64,000 nt of DNA, from positions 3,517,073 through 3,581,072 of the forward strand of contig NC_090610.1 in assembly GCF_004359215.1 (NCBI RefSeq), in the 5' to 3' direction. Of the stretch, positions 1-11,593 are shown piece by piece. Source of the DNA: Bremia lactucae. Its lineage: Eukaryota; Oomycota; Peronosporomycetes; Peronosporales; Peronosporaceae. The stretch's first letter is position 1; every line of letters starts with the position of its first letter. The position numbers and the translations under genes are program-made. The notes beneath the pieces were generated by a model. That model searched no databases. It saw only the letters and a list, made by a program, of their open reading frames with translations, and had not been told where the DNA came from.

Positions 1-19
1 CCGTTTGTATTTTATTTAG

Positions 20-797
20 GGCAATTTATTGATCCGCGCTTACATTGAGCGCTTTAACGACCCTCCTGTACGGAAATTTATATCTTTTCATGGTCCGCTT
101 GCTGGCGTCGGCGGACTTCCGCGATGCTCCCCGCTTAATTTTATTTGCAAGGGAATTGATGAGGTTACTTGCGTTTGTAGACCTTATAATAATACCATAC
201 CACTAACATAATTTGTTACGGCTGTAGCTTATTGGAGAAGCAGCTTATGCAAAACGAGTTCAAGGTATACACTTTTACATGCATGACCGATCTGTAGTCG
301 CTGAGCATTTCAATTGATTGCAGAGCGTCTCGCCCAAGCAAATTATTTCCGTGACCCTCTTCGCATAAGCGCATACTTAAAGCATGGTACGTTTTGTAGA
401 AGTGAAGAGTGATACTATATTCTAACAGCTTCTTTCTGGCATAGCGGAATTTCTCCCCGATCTCAATAATGAAAAAGCGTCTCTGAATCAGACGTATAAA
501 GAGAATTTTATACAATTGCAAAGTCTTGTGCTCGTTCGAGCTAGTAAGGATACGCAAGTATGGCCAAAGGAATCGGAGTGGTTCGGAATGTACCGCGATG
601 GGGACCCGTACAAGCATGTTCTCGAATTTAATGAAACGAGGTGGTACCAGGAAGACTTGTTTGGGCTACAGACATTGGATAAGGGTGGCAAGGTGCACTT
701 TTTGTCCACGGATGGAGATCATCTGCAATTTTCTGTCGAGTTTCTGCTTGGTGTAGTGGCTAAATACTTTCGTCTTCAAGTAAAGAGCTATAATTAG
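20..797 (+). CDS. Palmitoyl-protein thioesterase (PPT1-like), 3' part
   Basis: Lysosomal-type thioesterase that removes fatty acyl groups from S-acylated proteins. The gene enters from the left edge. I read four exons: 20-163, 228-264, 324-386 and 445-797. The introns are 64, 59 and 58 nt, all GT-AG, and the frame is kept across each junction. The spliced protein follows animal PPT1 closely: PPV..FIS near the start, GLPRC, then VQERLAQANYF (PPT1 has VQERLVQAEYW), SEWF, and GDHLQFS near the C-terminus. The His of GDHLQ is the catalytic His of the family. The Asp in the SKDTQVWP stretch matches the catalytic Asp. The Ser nucleophile (GFSQG elbow) would sit just upstream: exon 20-163 begins with Gly, exactly where the elbow should continue. 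The single exons look like short unrelated frames until spliced. Confidence 0.9.
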
Positions 798-1087
798 GAG
801 CGGTATATCCTCGAAGGGTATACCGGTATTTTCTTCAAGTCAGAAGCTGTTTTAGCTTAAACGTTTTAACAAATCAGATCAATCGGTTTAAAAAAACAAA
901 TAAGAAGCCAGGCCCAGGGTTACATATCCGATTTAATCTACGACAGGAGGATACTTAGCTGCGACGTTATTCGAGGGGCTGTTCCATCCATCAAGTCAAG
1001 AAAGGTAACATTCGCTGTAAGAAAGAAGGCTTTTGTGCACCTTAAGCGTTGTAAGAGCCCTTAGTTTTGCGTTGCAACTCGACAGAA

Positions 1088-2006
1088 ATGACGTCACGGG
1101 ACTTAGTAGGGCGCCCACTGGTGCCATTTTTTGACAGCGATAACAATCTCAATGACTCGCTTCAGCTGGGGAATGACGAGCGGGAAGAGATGGACATTGA
1201 CGCTCGTGTGTGGGATAAAGAGCTGGGTTACTTTGTGTACCCGTCGGACCAAAAGGGATTAAAGCCAGTAAAATTGGCAAACCAAGATATAAAGACGGAC
1301 GGTGGTAGCAAACTGCTGCTCACGCCTACCATGATGCTGTCCAGCAACGTGCCAGATCATTTAAATTCCATGGGGATGGAAAGTAATTCCTTACGAGGTA
1401 TTTTTGCAAAATTGATTGTATTCCAGCTTCTATGTGTATCTGAATCCCGTCCCATAAAAGCTTAATTGTGCTGTAATTTTTGCTTTAGATGGTGTGCACA
1501 GCACATTAAATAAGCGAGGATTAAAGCCAAAAAGTCAGTCGAATTCGCGACGAAAAAACAATAAAGACGAGGAAGCATCTACAACACACGGAGTATCGTC
1601 AAAGAAGGTAAAAAGTAAAAATGGGAATCCAACCACTGGCAATAGCAGCACACAATCAAAACAAAAAGAACAGCTATCAGCTTCGGGAAAATGGGCTTGG
1701 TCAGCGTTCCAGTCGTCTCCTGATCCGGCGGAGCTGCCAATGCCACCATTTCTAATCAATGCCGAATGTACGAACAGTAACGCCAGCTGTCTCAATCTCG
1801 TTGCCAAGGCTCCAGCAGTCCCTCTACCACTAAATCCCCTATCTTCGAATCATGCAAGTGCACCAATTGCTTGTTCTCTCCCCAAAGGGCCACCTCAGTC
1901 TCTGCCGTCAAGACTAGCAGTGCCTCCAGACGTGGCAACAGCTGCTCCAATGTCCATTGAGGTATCAATGACCCAAGATTTGCGGAGAATGCTCAATATT
2001 GGATGA
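1088..2006 (+). CDS. Small proline-rich protein with PNRC/EDC1-like motif
   Basis: Two exons, 1088-1397 and 1489-2006, with a 91-nt GT-AG intron. The frame is kept through a split Asp codon, giving 275 residues. The start is the first ATG in frame, at 1088. The protein is mostly low-complexity: acidic at the N-terminus, Lys/Ser/Asn-rich in the middle, Pro/Ala-rich towards the end. The informative part is residues 172-192, WAWSAF then SPDPAELPMPPF. This matches the aromatic-plus-SPxPxxLPxPP motif of metazoan PNRC1/2 and fungal EDC1, which binds the EVH1 domain of DCP1 and stimulates DCP2 decapping. The C-terminus MTQDLRRMLNIG is a short amphipathic Leu-rich tail. Family role (mRNA decapping cofactor in the cytoplasm or P-bodies) is inferred from the motif alone. 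Confidence 0.6.
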
Positions 2007-2644
2007 TAACCACAAGTTTTCGAGTGGATGAGACGGTATCGTTGCAGTGTTGCGAAGGAAGCAGCGATTGACAATTGTGTATAATAATCGTCGTTGGAAT
2101 GTAAGAAAATGACTCAGAAATGTGCCTCACTTTTAGTTGTATCCAATTTTACACCAATTTGTGTTGTGTAGCTTTTTTAAATTACCTTTTTTGCCTCGTA
2201 TTACAATTCCTTTTTTTTTCCCTCGAGTCTCTTAAATGGGTTTTGTAATAAATGCGCGACAACGTGAGTTAGTGCATGTTGACTGTATGTAACGAATAAA
2301 TAGAAGTAATAGCAACGGGGCTTGGTTCCGCTCCAAAGATAGTTTCGCATTTAACTAGGAATTGCCACAATAATCACTCTCTACGTAATAATTATACCCC
2401 ACACCTGCCGAAAGCGTGACTCAACGGGATAACCATCGCGTAAAAGTCGTCCATGCAGTACATTCTAAAGCCTGCTCTCTAAGTGCGCAGTGCTGCTCTC
2501 CATCTGTTCGACTCCACAAGCTTTCCCCCAACCCACCTCGTTGCGATTGGCTCCTTGGTGTACCCCTGTACAGCAATAGCACGCGAGAGTCGTCCAGCTG
2601 AAGGCGTGTGGTGCTATTCCTAACACAAGAGTGCGCGCTGAACC
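2007..2644. other. Intergenic, no gene seen
   Basis: Spacer between two genes on the + strand. It holds T-rich stretches around 2160-2225, probably 3' UTR of the upstream gene. I see no open frame with family resemblance, no RNA gene and no transposon sequence. Confidence 0.5.
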
Positions 2645-5429
2645 ATGACAATGGGGTCCCATTGCCGCCAGAACATTGAAGTCTTCCAGCTACGGCTACG
2701 CGAGACATTAAATGAGGGTGGAGACGACGACAGCGTCGGCACGATCGGTTTAAATGCGTTTAGTACGTCCGAGGACGCGACCGCCACGGCTCGAGAGCCC
2801 AAGTCCAGTCGGCTGCAGACTCCTATCAGTCAAAAGACAATTCCAACTGTGAATCCACGACTTCTTATCACTCTCCTCGAGACAAAGCAAAACGACCGCG
2901 TTCAACAGAATCATGCTAACGACAGTGCCATGGAATTTGTCGAAACAAGTCAAGTGAACGAAGAAGACATTGACGGTCGAGAACCGCATGAAAAGCGTCG
3001 ACCTTGTTTACTCGCATCGAAATCAGGAGATGACGGCAGCACACGGACAATGCGCTGTAGCCTCGACGCCGCTGAAGCGCCATTAATTATCACAACCGCG
3101 GATACAAGCTCCGCGACGAATACTCAAGTACCACTTGATGAACCATTTCAATCGATTGAGTTGTCGGACGAGCCTGTAAGTACAAACGTGACGCTCCAAT
3201 CCAAACCGACAGTGGATCGATCAAAGCGTGCGTCGTCAGAGCTTATGGAGAGCGTGTGTGAGTCTAGACAAGTAGTTCTCGTTACCCGTCCAAGCCAGCG
3301 GTACGCGTCAATTGTGCTATTTTTAAAAAAAAAGGATCTCAAGTCAGAGGATTCATTGCGTGACTTGTTGTTTTAGGGACATTGAAATGTGGACAGAACG
3401 CGCGACAAGTACCATGGTCAAGTCCACAGGAAGCAGTGCTCGACCTTTGCCAAGCCAAGCACAGAGACTCTGTCAAAGTCGACGATGGGTGCTGGAATAC
3501 AAGCCGGTTGTACGTCACTCGGGATGGCTCATGAAACGCGGTCACGGGCTCCGAAATTTCAAGCGTCGACTCTTTTGTATTGTTGATAATGAATTGATTT
3601 ACCACGATGCTCATGACGCGACGGAAGTGCGTGGTCGACTTGATTTGACACGAAAGAGTACGGTTCAGTGTATGCTACATAGTGGCTTTAAATTTGCCCA
3701 AGGGAGCTACACAATGGTTTTGTATGCGTTGGACAATCACGACCGTGACGTTTGGATTCGAAAACTACAGGAACATAATGTGCACGTGCTTCCTCAAGGC
3801 GCGAAGACGGCAAAATTGAAAAAACAGCATAGTGACAATGCGGATAAAGGCGAATTAATCCTTGTTTCGGGATGGTTACGAAAGCGTGGTCGAATGGTAA
3901 AATCTACCAAACGTCGGTGGTTTGAGCTCTCGAATACGACGCTTTCGTACTTTGCTCACCCTCAAAGCGGCTCTCGGAAAGGCTCGATTGATGTCTCGCA
4001 AGCTCGTGTGTCGCCTGTTGATACGCTTAAAACAGGTGAACGACATAGTTTTCAAATCTGTACACCGACTCGCATCTTGTCGTTGCATGCAGATAGTCAA
4101 GAAGAGCGGTCGCTCTGGCTTGCTGCTCTCGCTTCGGTTGGTGCAAGTCACGGTCCTACCAATGCCATAAGCGCAACAGCTCTGGATGTTCACGAATTTG
4201 CCATTCCGTTGAGAGCTTCGGACATTGGTCGGTTGTGCAAGTGTGGTGCGTTAAGTCAAGGGGGGGAAGCCATTGATGGTGTCTGTCGACGCTGTATGTC
4301 TTCTTTTATTTCCAATACTGACGATGAAATGGTGGACGTGGCACGCGAAGTGCAGCTGCTCTTGGCATCTCCTTACTCGCCAGAAGGCTCGACGTCTGCT
4401 GCTTTTTTAAAGGAACACGCGAATCATCCCGTAGCTAACACGACAGTGCGAAAGTTTATGAATGGATTGTCCAATTATCTGCTTCATACGCGTTTGAAAG
4501 AACTTCAGCTATTGGCAGGCATTGCACAACCACCGAGTGGCTCGACGAGCGAAACAGAAGACGAAGAAGTCAAGGACATTATGAAACGCACCACGTCGTC
4601 GACGCGCAATCACGACAATGAATTGATTAGCGAAATGACGGATCAGATTCAGACAATTGTGCACGAACAGGTCGAAGAGCGGATCTTGTTTCCGTTATAT
4701 CGCGCCATTTTAACAAATGTCCGAGCCCAGACACGAGAAGATGCCAAGGTTTTGAAAGGCAAGATTGAAATTCTACGCAGTAAATCGCAAGCATTCTTTG
4801 GGATTGGACCAGGTAGTGAATCGTCGTCTCGATGGTTTTCGGCGTGTGTCAAGTTGCGCGAAGTGGATAAAGTGAGTTTGCCCTACATGAAACGGGATCA
4901 AATGTTAACGGCGTGCAAAGAGATTTACGCGATTTTTCATACCGAACACCCAACCGAAGCACCCATGAGTGCCGATGCATTTATTCCGGCGTTTATTTAC
5001 GTGCTTATTCACTCCCATTTGCGCGATCCAGTTGCATTGAAGGAATTGATTACTTATTTTGATTCCGGTGGTCTGCATGGGGAAATTGCTTACTTTGTGA
5101 CGTGTCTTGAAATTGCGCTTGAATACATTCGATCGCTCTTGACGGCGTGTACCGTGGTCCTGTCTTCAAAGCGAAGACTTGGCATTGAGTTTGCAAAACA
5201 CCCAGAATCGGACGTGGTGATTGTCCGTCGATTGGTGTCGGGAGAACAGGCTCAACAGAGTGGAGCCATTACCGTTGGCGATGTCTTGGTCGCTGTGAAT
5301 GGACTTCCCGTCTACGATATGGAGCTCGCGGATGTGGCGAAACTCTGGCGTGGTGTGGATGGAGAGGCCGAGTTTTGTTTCTTACCCATGAACGAGTACC
5401 AGCGAAAGTATGGTTGTTGTGCTAGGTAG
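2645..5429 (+). CDS. PH-PH-VPS9-PDZ protein, candidate Rab5-type GEF
   Basis: Two exons, 2645-3300 and 3377-5429, joined by a 76-nt GT-AG intron (gtacgc...ttttag) that restores the frame. The predicted protein has 902 residues. Residues 1-260 are low-complexity, acidic and Ser/Thr-rich. PH domain 1 lies at about 266-351 (SGWLMKRG...NFKRRLF, ending VWIRKLQ). PH domain 2 lies at about 380-473 (SGWLRKRG...KRRWFEL, ending SLWLAAL). A small CxC-x13-CxxC cluster at about 506-525 could bind zinc. A VPS9-type helical domain spans about 573-803, with the SADAFIPAFIYVLI signature carrying the conserved Asp of this GEF family. A PDZ domain (LGIEF...GDVLVAVNG) lies at about 811-889. The family activates Rab5/Vps21-like GTPases on endosomes; two PH domains would give phosphoinositide targeting. 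The function is inferred from domains. Confidence 0.85.
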
Positions 5430-6746
5430 CCATTAGAAAAAAAGACCGTTTGCACGAATGTGCCATCCTTATCTGGCACTCTTGGGAACGAGGGAATGCA
5501 TTTTTGTGATGTATCTGTAGAAATAAAAAAAGTGGTTTGTTATGAAAACCATTAATCTCCACTCAAATTTTGGTAAAATCCGACATGATTGGCCAATTTC
5601 CAAGAGAGACTTGAAAAATTTGTAAATATTAATTTTGTTGCCCGGAACATCGATGTTGCCCCTCCACTGGCTTGGCTATGCGAGGTGTTGAAGAAGCGAG
5701 TGCGCATAAATCTTTAATCGGGGATGGTGTGGATTGTTTTCCGCGATGTTTTGGTTTAAACGTCAATATTCTCGAATGTCATGCAGTTCCCATTGCTGCT
5801 TAAGAGATCTACGCGGTCTAAGAGGTTTCCGACTAGTAATTGTGCCTTTATTGCTTCCAGTTTAGCATAATATTACGATTTATAGAGGATTTAAAAAAAG
5901 AGTTAGCAAAGCTGGTAATTACGGAGCAGCGAATATGGCCGGCTCCCTGAAGACGGCTATCAGACGCTCGCGCTTTAAAAGTTCGACTGGTTTTCTAGCT
6001 CACTATGAATTTTGAATGGACAATTGGCTAAAAAAATGCTTTAAGCGCCGATTTGTCGCTGACTCTTGGCGGTAAATTACAGCTTGCTATATTACTTCAG
6101 GCCGCTTAGCAGATGTCTTTTCAAGTCTTACCTGGGCTTGCCGACCATGTCGTTCTACAAAAATATCGCCACGTTGACGATTTCGATATACATATTGATT
6201 ATGCCACGATGCAGCTGTGTTACGAGGTATCGGTGGCATGCGATATTCTGCCGAATGTACCTATGCCTGGTGTGACCCTATAATGCGCTGATTGACTTAG
6301 GTTTTAGAATAAAAATGTTCTTGTGAGTGAAATATTACGGCTAAGTTACAGAATAGAATATTCTTGAGTTATGAACGAACCGTGTTTAATTTATTAAGAA
6401 AAGTCACAAACGAGCGAACGCGATGCTATCCTTTTACCTACCTAGGCAAAGGTTAGTACAATGCACGCATAGAATTAACCAATCATATAAAACCGAGGGG
6501 ATTTTTATCAAAACCTGAAGGGTCCTTAATTGAAAAATCGGTCTATGTGCGGTTTTTATTAAATTTTTCACACGTCCGAGGCAAATCAGCTTGTAAAGTC
6601 CGAAGAAATCAGCTGGTGAGGCTGGGGAGGCTTCAAGGCCCTGTCCTCTACCTGATTGATGTTCTCGTACCGCAAGAGGCACAAGGTGTCGACGTTGCAC
6701 ATGATAAATCGTCATTATCGAAAGGACCTCAACGTGTATAGTTATC
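5430..6746. other. Intergenic, about 1.3 kb, no gene seen
   Basis: AT-rich spacer between two + strand genes. The open frames here are short and have no recognisable domain or good context. No repeat from the right half of the window is visible. Confidence 0.45.
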
Positions 6747-7904
6747 ATGAAAAGTGTCAAGAGCATGTGGCCAATACGAATCGGTCGCTCGAGAAGCTTA
6801 GGCAATCATCATGTCAATGGCCAAGAAGGTGGTCCATCCAAAAGACTTGAAAACATTGAAAGACCCCATTTTATTGTCGAGAAGAGCGTCACGCCTCAAA
6901 CACCGACAACTGATACCGAACTTCATTGGACTTTGAACGAGCATGAAGCTGAGCTTGATGACATGAATCCATTAAAGTCGCCAACGTCTTCAGCATCTCT
7001 CACGGTCTCAAATTCGTCTTTGTTGGACTCGATGGCCCCAACTTTACCAATTACCGTGAATACTTGTCATTCTGCTTCGTCCCAATATGTTGATTCCCCT
7101 CGAATGTTTTCGTTTCCACCTCCCATGTCCATGCCATGGAGGGCCTTACGCTCCGTTTCCGATGCCACCTCGAGTTCAAGTTCGTCGTCTTTGTTTGCTT
7201 CGGTGAATCTCATGACGACGTTTTATCCTCGTGAAGCGGCGGAGAATGCGACGAACAATATCCACAACATGTGCACTCGACCTCGACATGGGGTGCCTCG
7301 TTATACGACATGTGGCAGCCCGTACGGTGAATTGATTGTTGTTGACATATTGGAAGCGCGAGACCTTGCCATTGAGAGTACTAGTGCCCCTTTCTTTGGT
7401 GTCACAATGCAGCTCGGTAGCATGAGTCGAAAGTCGAATTCTACTGCTCGAAGCAGCTCGATTGTGAATGAACGCTTTGTCTTCTGGGTGCCGTCGACTC
7501 CTTCAATTGACCGGCGTACACTTGATATTTTCGTCCACAGTGGCGACGAACGGGATCTTGGGGAGGTGCATTTTAGTCTTGCCATGCCCGTGAATGAAAC
7601 TTTTGACGATTGGTTTCCCCTCGTGTGTCGAGCGGATGGGCTTAAACATGGCACGTTGAAAGTGGCCATGCGACGGTTGGTTTTAACGTCGTTGCCAATG
7701 GTCAAGGCCGCGAAAACGTTAGACGAACAAACGAGTTGTTTATCTTTACGTGATTGCAAAGCCTACGGTGCACTTCTTCCGGAATTACAGAGTACCTTTC
7801 CTCGTAGCGAACTCGAGACATTGTCGTTTCCAAAGGAACAGAATATCAGTAGCAAAATTGTGCGCTTGATCGGCTATCAAGATGTCCAGCGAACTGTGTT
7901 TTAA
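6747..7904 (+). CDS. C2-domain protein
   Basis: Single open frame of 385 residues. I used the ATG at 6747; an upstream exon cannot be excluded because the first 40 residues look unstructured. Residues 1-185 are Ser/Thr/Pro-rich with a run of Ser near residue 148. A C2-like beta-sandwich spans about 189-310: it begins GELIVVDILEARDL, continues through NERFVFWVP and LDIFVHSGD, and ends GTLKVAMRRLVL. Several acidic loop residues typical of Ca2+-binding C2 domains are missing, so membrane or protein binding may be Ca2+-independent. It lies convergent to the IMP dehydrogenase gene, 232 bp away. Precise role unknown. Confidence 0.7.
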   Translation: MKSVKSMWPIRIGRSRSLGNHHVNGQEGGPSKRLENIERPHFIVEKSVTPQTPTTDTELHWTLNEHEAELDDMNPLKSPTSSASLTVSNSSLLDSMAPTLPITVNTCHSASSQYVDSPRMFSFPPPMSMPWRALRSVSDATSSSSSSSLFASVNLMTTFYPREAAENATNNIHNMCTRPRHGVPRYTTCGSPYGELIVVDILEARDLAIESTSAPFFGVTMQLGSMSRKSNSTARSSSIVNERFVFWVPSTPSIDRRTLDIFVHSGDERDLGEVHFSLAMPVNETFDDWFPLVCRADGLKHGTLKVAMRRLVLTSLPMVKAAKTLDEQTSCLSLRDCKAYGALLPELQSTFPRSELETLSFPKEQNISSKIVRLIGYQDVQRTVF

Positions 7905-8136
7905 TAAGCACGAGGAGATTGGGACGAATTACTTTTTGTAGCTTTGTTTTGTTTTGTAGTTTTAACGAGAAAAAGGAGGGTTTTAGACAAGTTTTTAAAA
8001 AAACGTACGATATCCAAAACGTCGGTCTTTATATTACCATGCAGTTTTCGGCCTTATGAGCTCAGTGACTGCACTATATATCGGTTTTTTCTTTAGATAC
8101 CAGAACTTTGCATAGGCAGAATCTCTTGTATGTTCC

Positions 8137-9663
8137 TCAGAACAAACGCTTTTCGTACGTGTGGAGTGAGTGGACATTTCCTTCACGCTGAGCTGCAGGC
8201 GTACGCAACTCGAAGCGAAGGTCACCGGCGTATAAAGACGCGTGCACTGTTTCGAGACTCAGTTGGCCTAAATCCTGCAAACCGTGCTTAATGCCCTGTT
8301 GCAAGTACGGCACGTACTTCATTAGTGAGCCTTTATCGACAACGGCTCCACTCACGCCTTGAGCAACCCTGACAGCAGCGTGGGTCGCAAAGTAGCGCTT
8401 CGAGGAGCCCGCCGTCATCGCTTCGATAGAGCCCATGCCACGGTATTTTTTAAGGCGAACACCGTCTTGGAAAAAGTATTGACCCGGAGACTCTTCGGTA
8501 CCGGCAAAGAGCGAGCCACACATGACGGCCGAAGCCCCGACTGTGAGGGCCTTGACAATGTGACCCGAGCTGGCAATTCCACCATCAGCAATCACGGGGA
8601 CGCCAAATTGACGCGCGTACCGTGCAGTATTAAACACAGTGCTGGCCTGGGCACGACCGACGGCGCACACTTCCTGTGTGGTACAAATAGAGCCCACTCC
8701 CATGCCGACTTTCAAGCCATCGGCCCCCGCATCAATGAGTCGCTTGCATTGCATGCGCGTGACCACATTTCCACCAATCACATCAACCTGAGGATACGTG
8801 GTTTTAATCCACCGAATCAGATCAACTTGAAACGTCGAATCTCCTTGAGACGAGTCAATGACGATAAGATTGACACCTGCTTTGACGAGCTCGGCGCAGC
8901 GATCGCGGTCGTTCGGGCGTGTACCGATTGCTGCACCAACGAGTAATTGCTGGTTGGCGTCCATGGACGCGTGCGGAAAATCACGGCTTTTCACCAAGTC
9001 GCGACGCGAAATGAGCGAGACAAATTCACCATTGGTATTGATGATCGGTAGCTTGCCTTTCTTGCTCTCGCGTAGAATACTGTTGGCTTCTTTTAACGAA
9101 ACGCCTTCAGGAGCAGTCACTAGATCTTTTGACATGACTTCCTTGAGCTTTGTTTTGCGGTCTTCGATAAAGTCAATATCCCGATTGCTGACAATACCGA
9201 CGAGCACACTGCCGACTTTGCCGGAAAGAGTAATGGGAATCCCAGCAAAACCAAACTCTGCTTTGATACGGTCTACGTCTTCTAGAGTGTTTTCGGGGGA
9301 GAGACACTTGGGGTTCGAAATGAAACCATTTTTAAACTTCTTGACGAGATTCACTTCCTTGACCTGCTCCTCGATTGTCATATTGTAATGAATAATACCA
9401 ATACCACCATGTAAGGCCATGCCAATGGCCATTGCGTGCTCAGTTACAGTGTCCATGGGCGACGATACGAGTGGCAAGTGCAATGAAATGTTGCGCGAGA
9501 CTTTGGTTTCGAGATTCACGGCGTCAACACCGAAACTTATGTGGCCAGGCATGAGAATAAGATCATCGTACGTGTATCCTTGGCCCTTGTTGTTTTTAAC
9601 GAAAATATCAAGAGCGGTGCAGCCATCGAGAAGCTCGCGATCGGAGAGGACGGAGGAGGCCAT
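8137..9663 (-). CDS. Inosine-5'-monophosphate dehydrogenase
   Basis: Catalyses NAD-dependent oxidation of IMP to XMP, the committed step of guanine nucleotide synthesis. The protein has 508 residues from the ATG at 9663 ([10 protein letters not shown]), close to the usual eukaryotic length. The frame stays open upstream to a TTG at 9696, but no ATG lies there. An (alpha/beta)8 barrel is interrupted by two CBS domains at about 115-230. Family landmarks are present: [37 protein letters not shown] with the catalytic Cys at about residue 327, the GGIASSGHI phosphate site, and the [10 protein letters not shown] and SSKRYF flap region. No intron is needed. The C-terminus YEKRLF has no obvious peroxisomal signal. 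Single-copy housekeeping gene. Confidence 0.97.
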   Translation of the reverse strand: MASSVLSDRELLDGCTALDIFVKNNKGQGYTYDDLILMPGHISFGVDAVNLETKVSRNISLHLPLVSSPMDTVTEHAMAIGMALHGGIGIIHYNMTIEEQVKEVNLVKKFKNGFISNPKCLSPENTLEDVDRIKAEFGFAGIPITLSGKVGSVLVGIVSNRDIDFIEDRKTKLKEVMSKDLVTAPEGVSLKEANSILRESKKGKLPIINTNGEFVSLISRRDLVKSRDFPHASMDANQQLLVGAAIGTRPNDRDRCAELVKAGVNLIVIDSSQGDSTFQVDLIRWIKTTYPQVDVIGGNVVTRMQCKRLIDAGADGLKVGMGVGSICTTQEVCAVGRAQASTVFNTARYARQFGVPVIADGGIASSGHIVKALTVGASAVMCGSLFAGTEESPGQYFFQDGVRLKKYRGMGSIEAMTAGSSKRYFATHAAVRVAQGVSGAVVDKGSLMKYVPYLQQGIKHGLQDLGQLSLETVHASLYAGDLRFELRTPAAQREGNVHSLHTYEKRLF

Positions 9664-10039
9664 GCTAATGAACAGTTGCAGAATGCCGAAGACCAATGGT
9701 TTGAAGGAGGGCGCATAATATTAAGAACAGCCAATCAAGACGCTTGTTAGAAATAAAAAAATGCCCGCTGCACAAAAATGTAAAATTAACGATTGTCACA
9801 ATATTTTAAAAGCCGAGGTTTTTTAGCTTTCTTTCCGTTTACCCGGTCTAGCAAGTCTCACTATGGAATGTTTGCACTTAATAAATACGATGGCGCATAC
9901 AATGCGAGAAACCCTGAAGATGTGTGTGACACGTAAGGTATACTCGGACTCGGTAGTGTAAATTTTCTATACGTATATCGGATTAAACGGTACTGTACGG
10001 TAAAATGAAGAAAGCAGCGTGCGTACATATTAGTATTTT
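9664..10039. other. Intergenic between IMPDH and PPR gene
   Basis: 376-bp spacer upstream of IMPDH and downstream of the next minus-strand gene. It is AT-rich and should hold the IMPDH promoter. I see no distinct element that I can name. Confidence 0.4.
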
Positions 10040-11593
10040 TCAAAAGTATCGAATCGTTCCTCCGTTAAATAACCATTTCTGTAACGCGTTGCGACGGACA
10101 AGTAAAACACCTGGATTCGTTTCGTGCATTGTTGGCAAAAGAAGTGGACGACTCGATTTAGTGAGTAACTTGACAATTTCGTGCCGTAGTACTGGCTTCA
10201 TAAAAGTCTGGCTGTGCTTGCCTATGCCTGTAATAATACGAACATCCTGTAGCACGGCACCTTTTGCAAACGCGTGCGTGAGTTCGTCAAATGCAAAAAC
10301 AACGGCACACTTTGCCATGCCACGTGAAAACCTATGCAAATCAAGCTCACATCCATTTTTACGTCGCCAAAATGTCTCGTGAAGCAGCTTTGCGTCCAAT
10401 ACACGCTGAAATATCTGTCGTGCAGGGGTATAGAGATGATATTTATCAAGCGTATCAATCAACGTCGACGCATGGTTAACGTTCTTGAGTTGCATCGTAC
10501 GAAGCAACTTTAGCACATTTGCCAATTTTTGCTTAAGTTGACACGGCAAATTTTGTGAATTCGTAAAAGAAGGGAAACAAATCGAACGACTTGGCTCTTT
10601 CGCATCTGCTTTCTCTCCTTGCATGTGAAGTGCTCGGATTACTATCGAGCAAGATAATGCATTAAATACACTTGTTGTTGATTCCATGTCTACCATCGTC
10701 TGAAACAAATCCAATACACGAGCCCACTCGCCCTCTTTTTCAAGCTCTCGCATGTACGTCGCAAACGTAAAATCATCAGGAGAAGCTCGCTCAGAATTCT
10801 GCATCCGATGGAAAATCGTTGTTGCAAGTGACACATTTACCGCTTGATCGTGCTGTTGTTGCTTTGTTTCATTCCTAACGTCTCCACTGCGTATGGCAGC
10901 AAGCAAGAATTGATTAAATAGCGCCGTTTTTCCTTTTGTATCCAGCCAGTTGCCATCCAATTGGTTATAAATATCCATCACACGTTGATTGTCACCAACT
11001 TGCAAAAAAGCTTGGCATATATCAGTAAGCGCACGACCATCTGTCCAAATGTCCACAAATTTGGCCATTACAAACTCCACTGTCTTTTGCAAAACATGTC
11101 TTTGTTGTGCTTTTGCAGCAATTACCATCACTCTTCGAAACGCAACAAGCGAAGGTGAGATCCCTAATTGGTGCATTTGCGTCATTGCCGCGTGAGTATT
11201 GCGCCAATCACCTTGCGATTGGAAGACCGCCAACAGAGGATCGTAGCTTTTTGATTGGTCAAAATGACTGCTTTTTCGAAATCGGGCACAAAGTTGCGGC
11301 ATCATGGCCAACGCCCGGTCTGCATGGCCCTTGCCCGCCCAGGAATAACAAACTTGAAAATGAGACTCAAAAGTTGCCACAAGGCCATGCTTTTCACCTT
11401 GGCAAATGGCATCACTTGCCTCTCGAACGCGATCGTGCTGGAGACACACGCGGATGACGTGGTCGATATCCTCAGTCACAAGCGACGTACTCTTGTCCTT
11501 GACCTGGCGTTGAAAATTCGCCACAAGTGGCCGCCAGTCATTAGAGGAAACCCCGAACATGCGTCGCTGCAATGGCGCTAGCCATTGTTGCAT
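10040..11593 (-). CDS. Pentatricopeptide-repeat-like protein, probably mitochondrial
   Basis: 517 residues from the ATG at 11593 (MQQWLAPLQRRMFG). The frame extends upstream only to a GTG. The N-terminus is basic and lacks acidic residues, consistent with a mitochondrial presequence. The rest is a string of degenerate helical hairpins of about 35 residues with PPR character, for example ESHFQVCYSWAGKGHADRA, YDPLLAVFQSQGDWRNTHAAM and DDFTFATYMRELEKEGEWARVL. PPR proteins bind organellar RNA and act in its processing or translation. The specific target cannot be read from the sequence. It is divergent from the PX gene to the right, with about 650 bp between them. Confidence 0.75.
   Translation of the reverse strand: MQQWLAPLQRRMFGVSSNDWRPLVANFQRQVKDKSTSLVTEDIDHVIRVCLQHDRVREASDAICQGEKHGLVATFESHFQVCYSWAGKGHADRALAMMPQLCARFRKSSHFDQSKSYDPLLAVFQSQGDWRNTHAAMTQMHQLGISPSLVAFRRVMVIAAKAQQRHVLQKTVEFVMAKFVDIWTDGRALTDICQAFLQVGDNQRVMDIYNQLDGNWLDTKGKTALFNQFLLAAIRSGDVRNETKQQQHDQAVNVSLATTIFHRMQNSERASPDDFTFATYMRELEKEGEWARVLDLFQTMVDMESTTSVFNALSCSIVIRALHMQGEKADAKEPSRSICFPSFTNSQNLPCQLKQKLANVLKLLRTMQLKNVNHASTLIDTLDKYHLYTPARQIFQRVLDAKLLHETFWRRKNGCELDLHRFSRGMAKCAVVFAFDELTHAFAKGAVLQDVRIITGIGKHSQTFMKPVLRHEIVKLLTKSSRPLLLPTMHETNPGVLLVRRNALQKWLFNGGTIRYF

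Noticed and set aside
8359..9388. Long + strand open frames of 195 and 176 codons
   Set aside because: Both are antisense to the well-supported IMP dehydrogenase gene and have no family resemblance.
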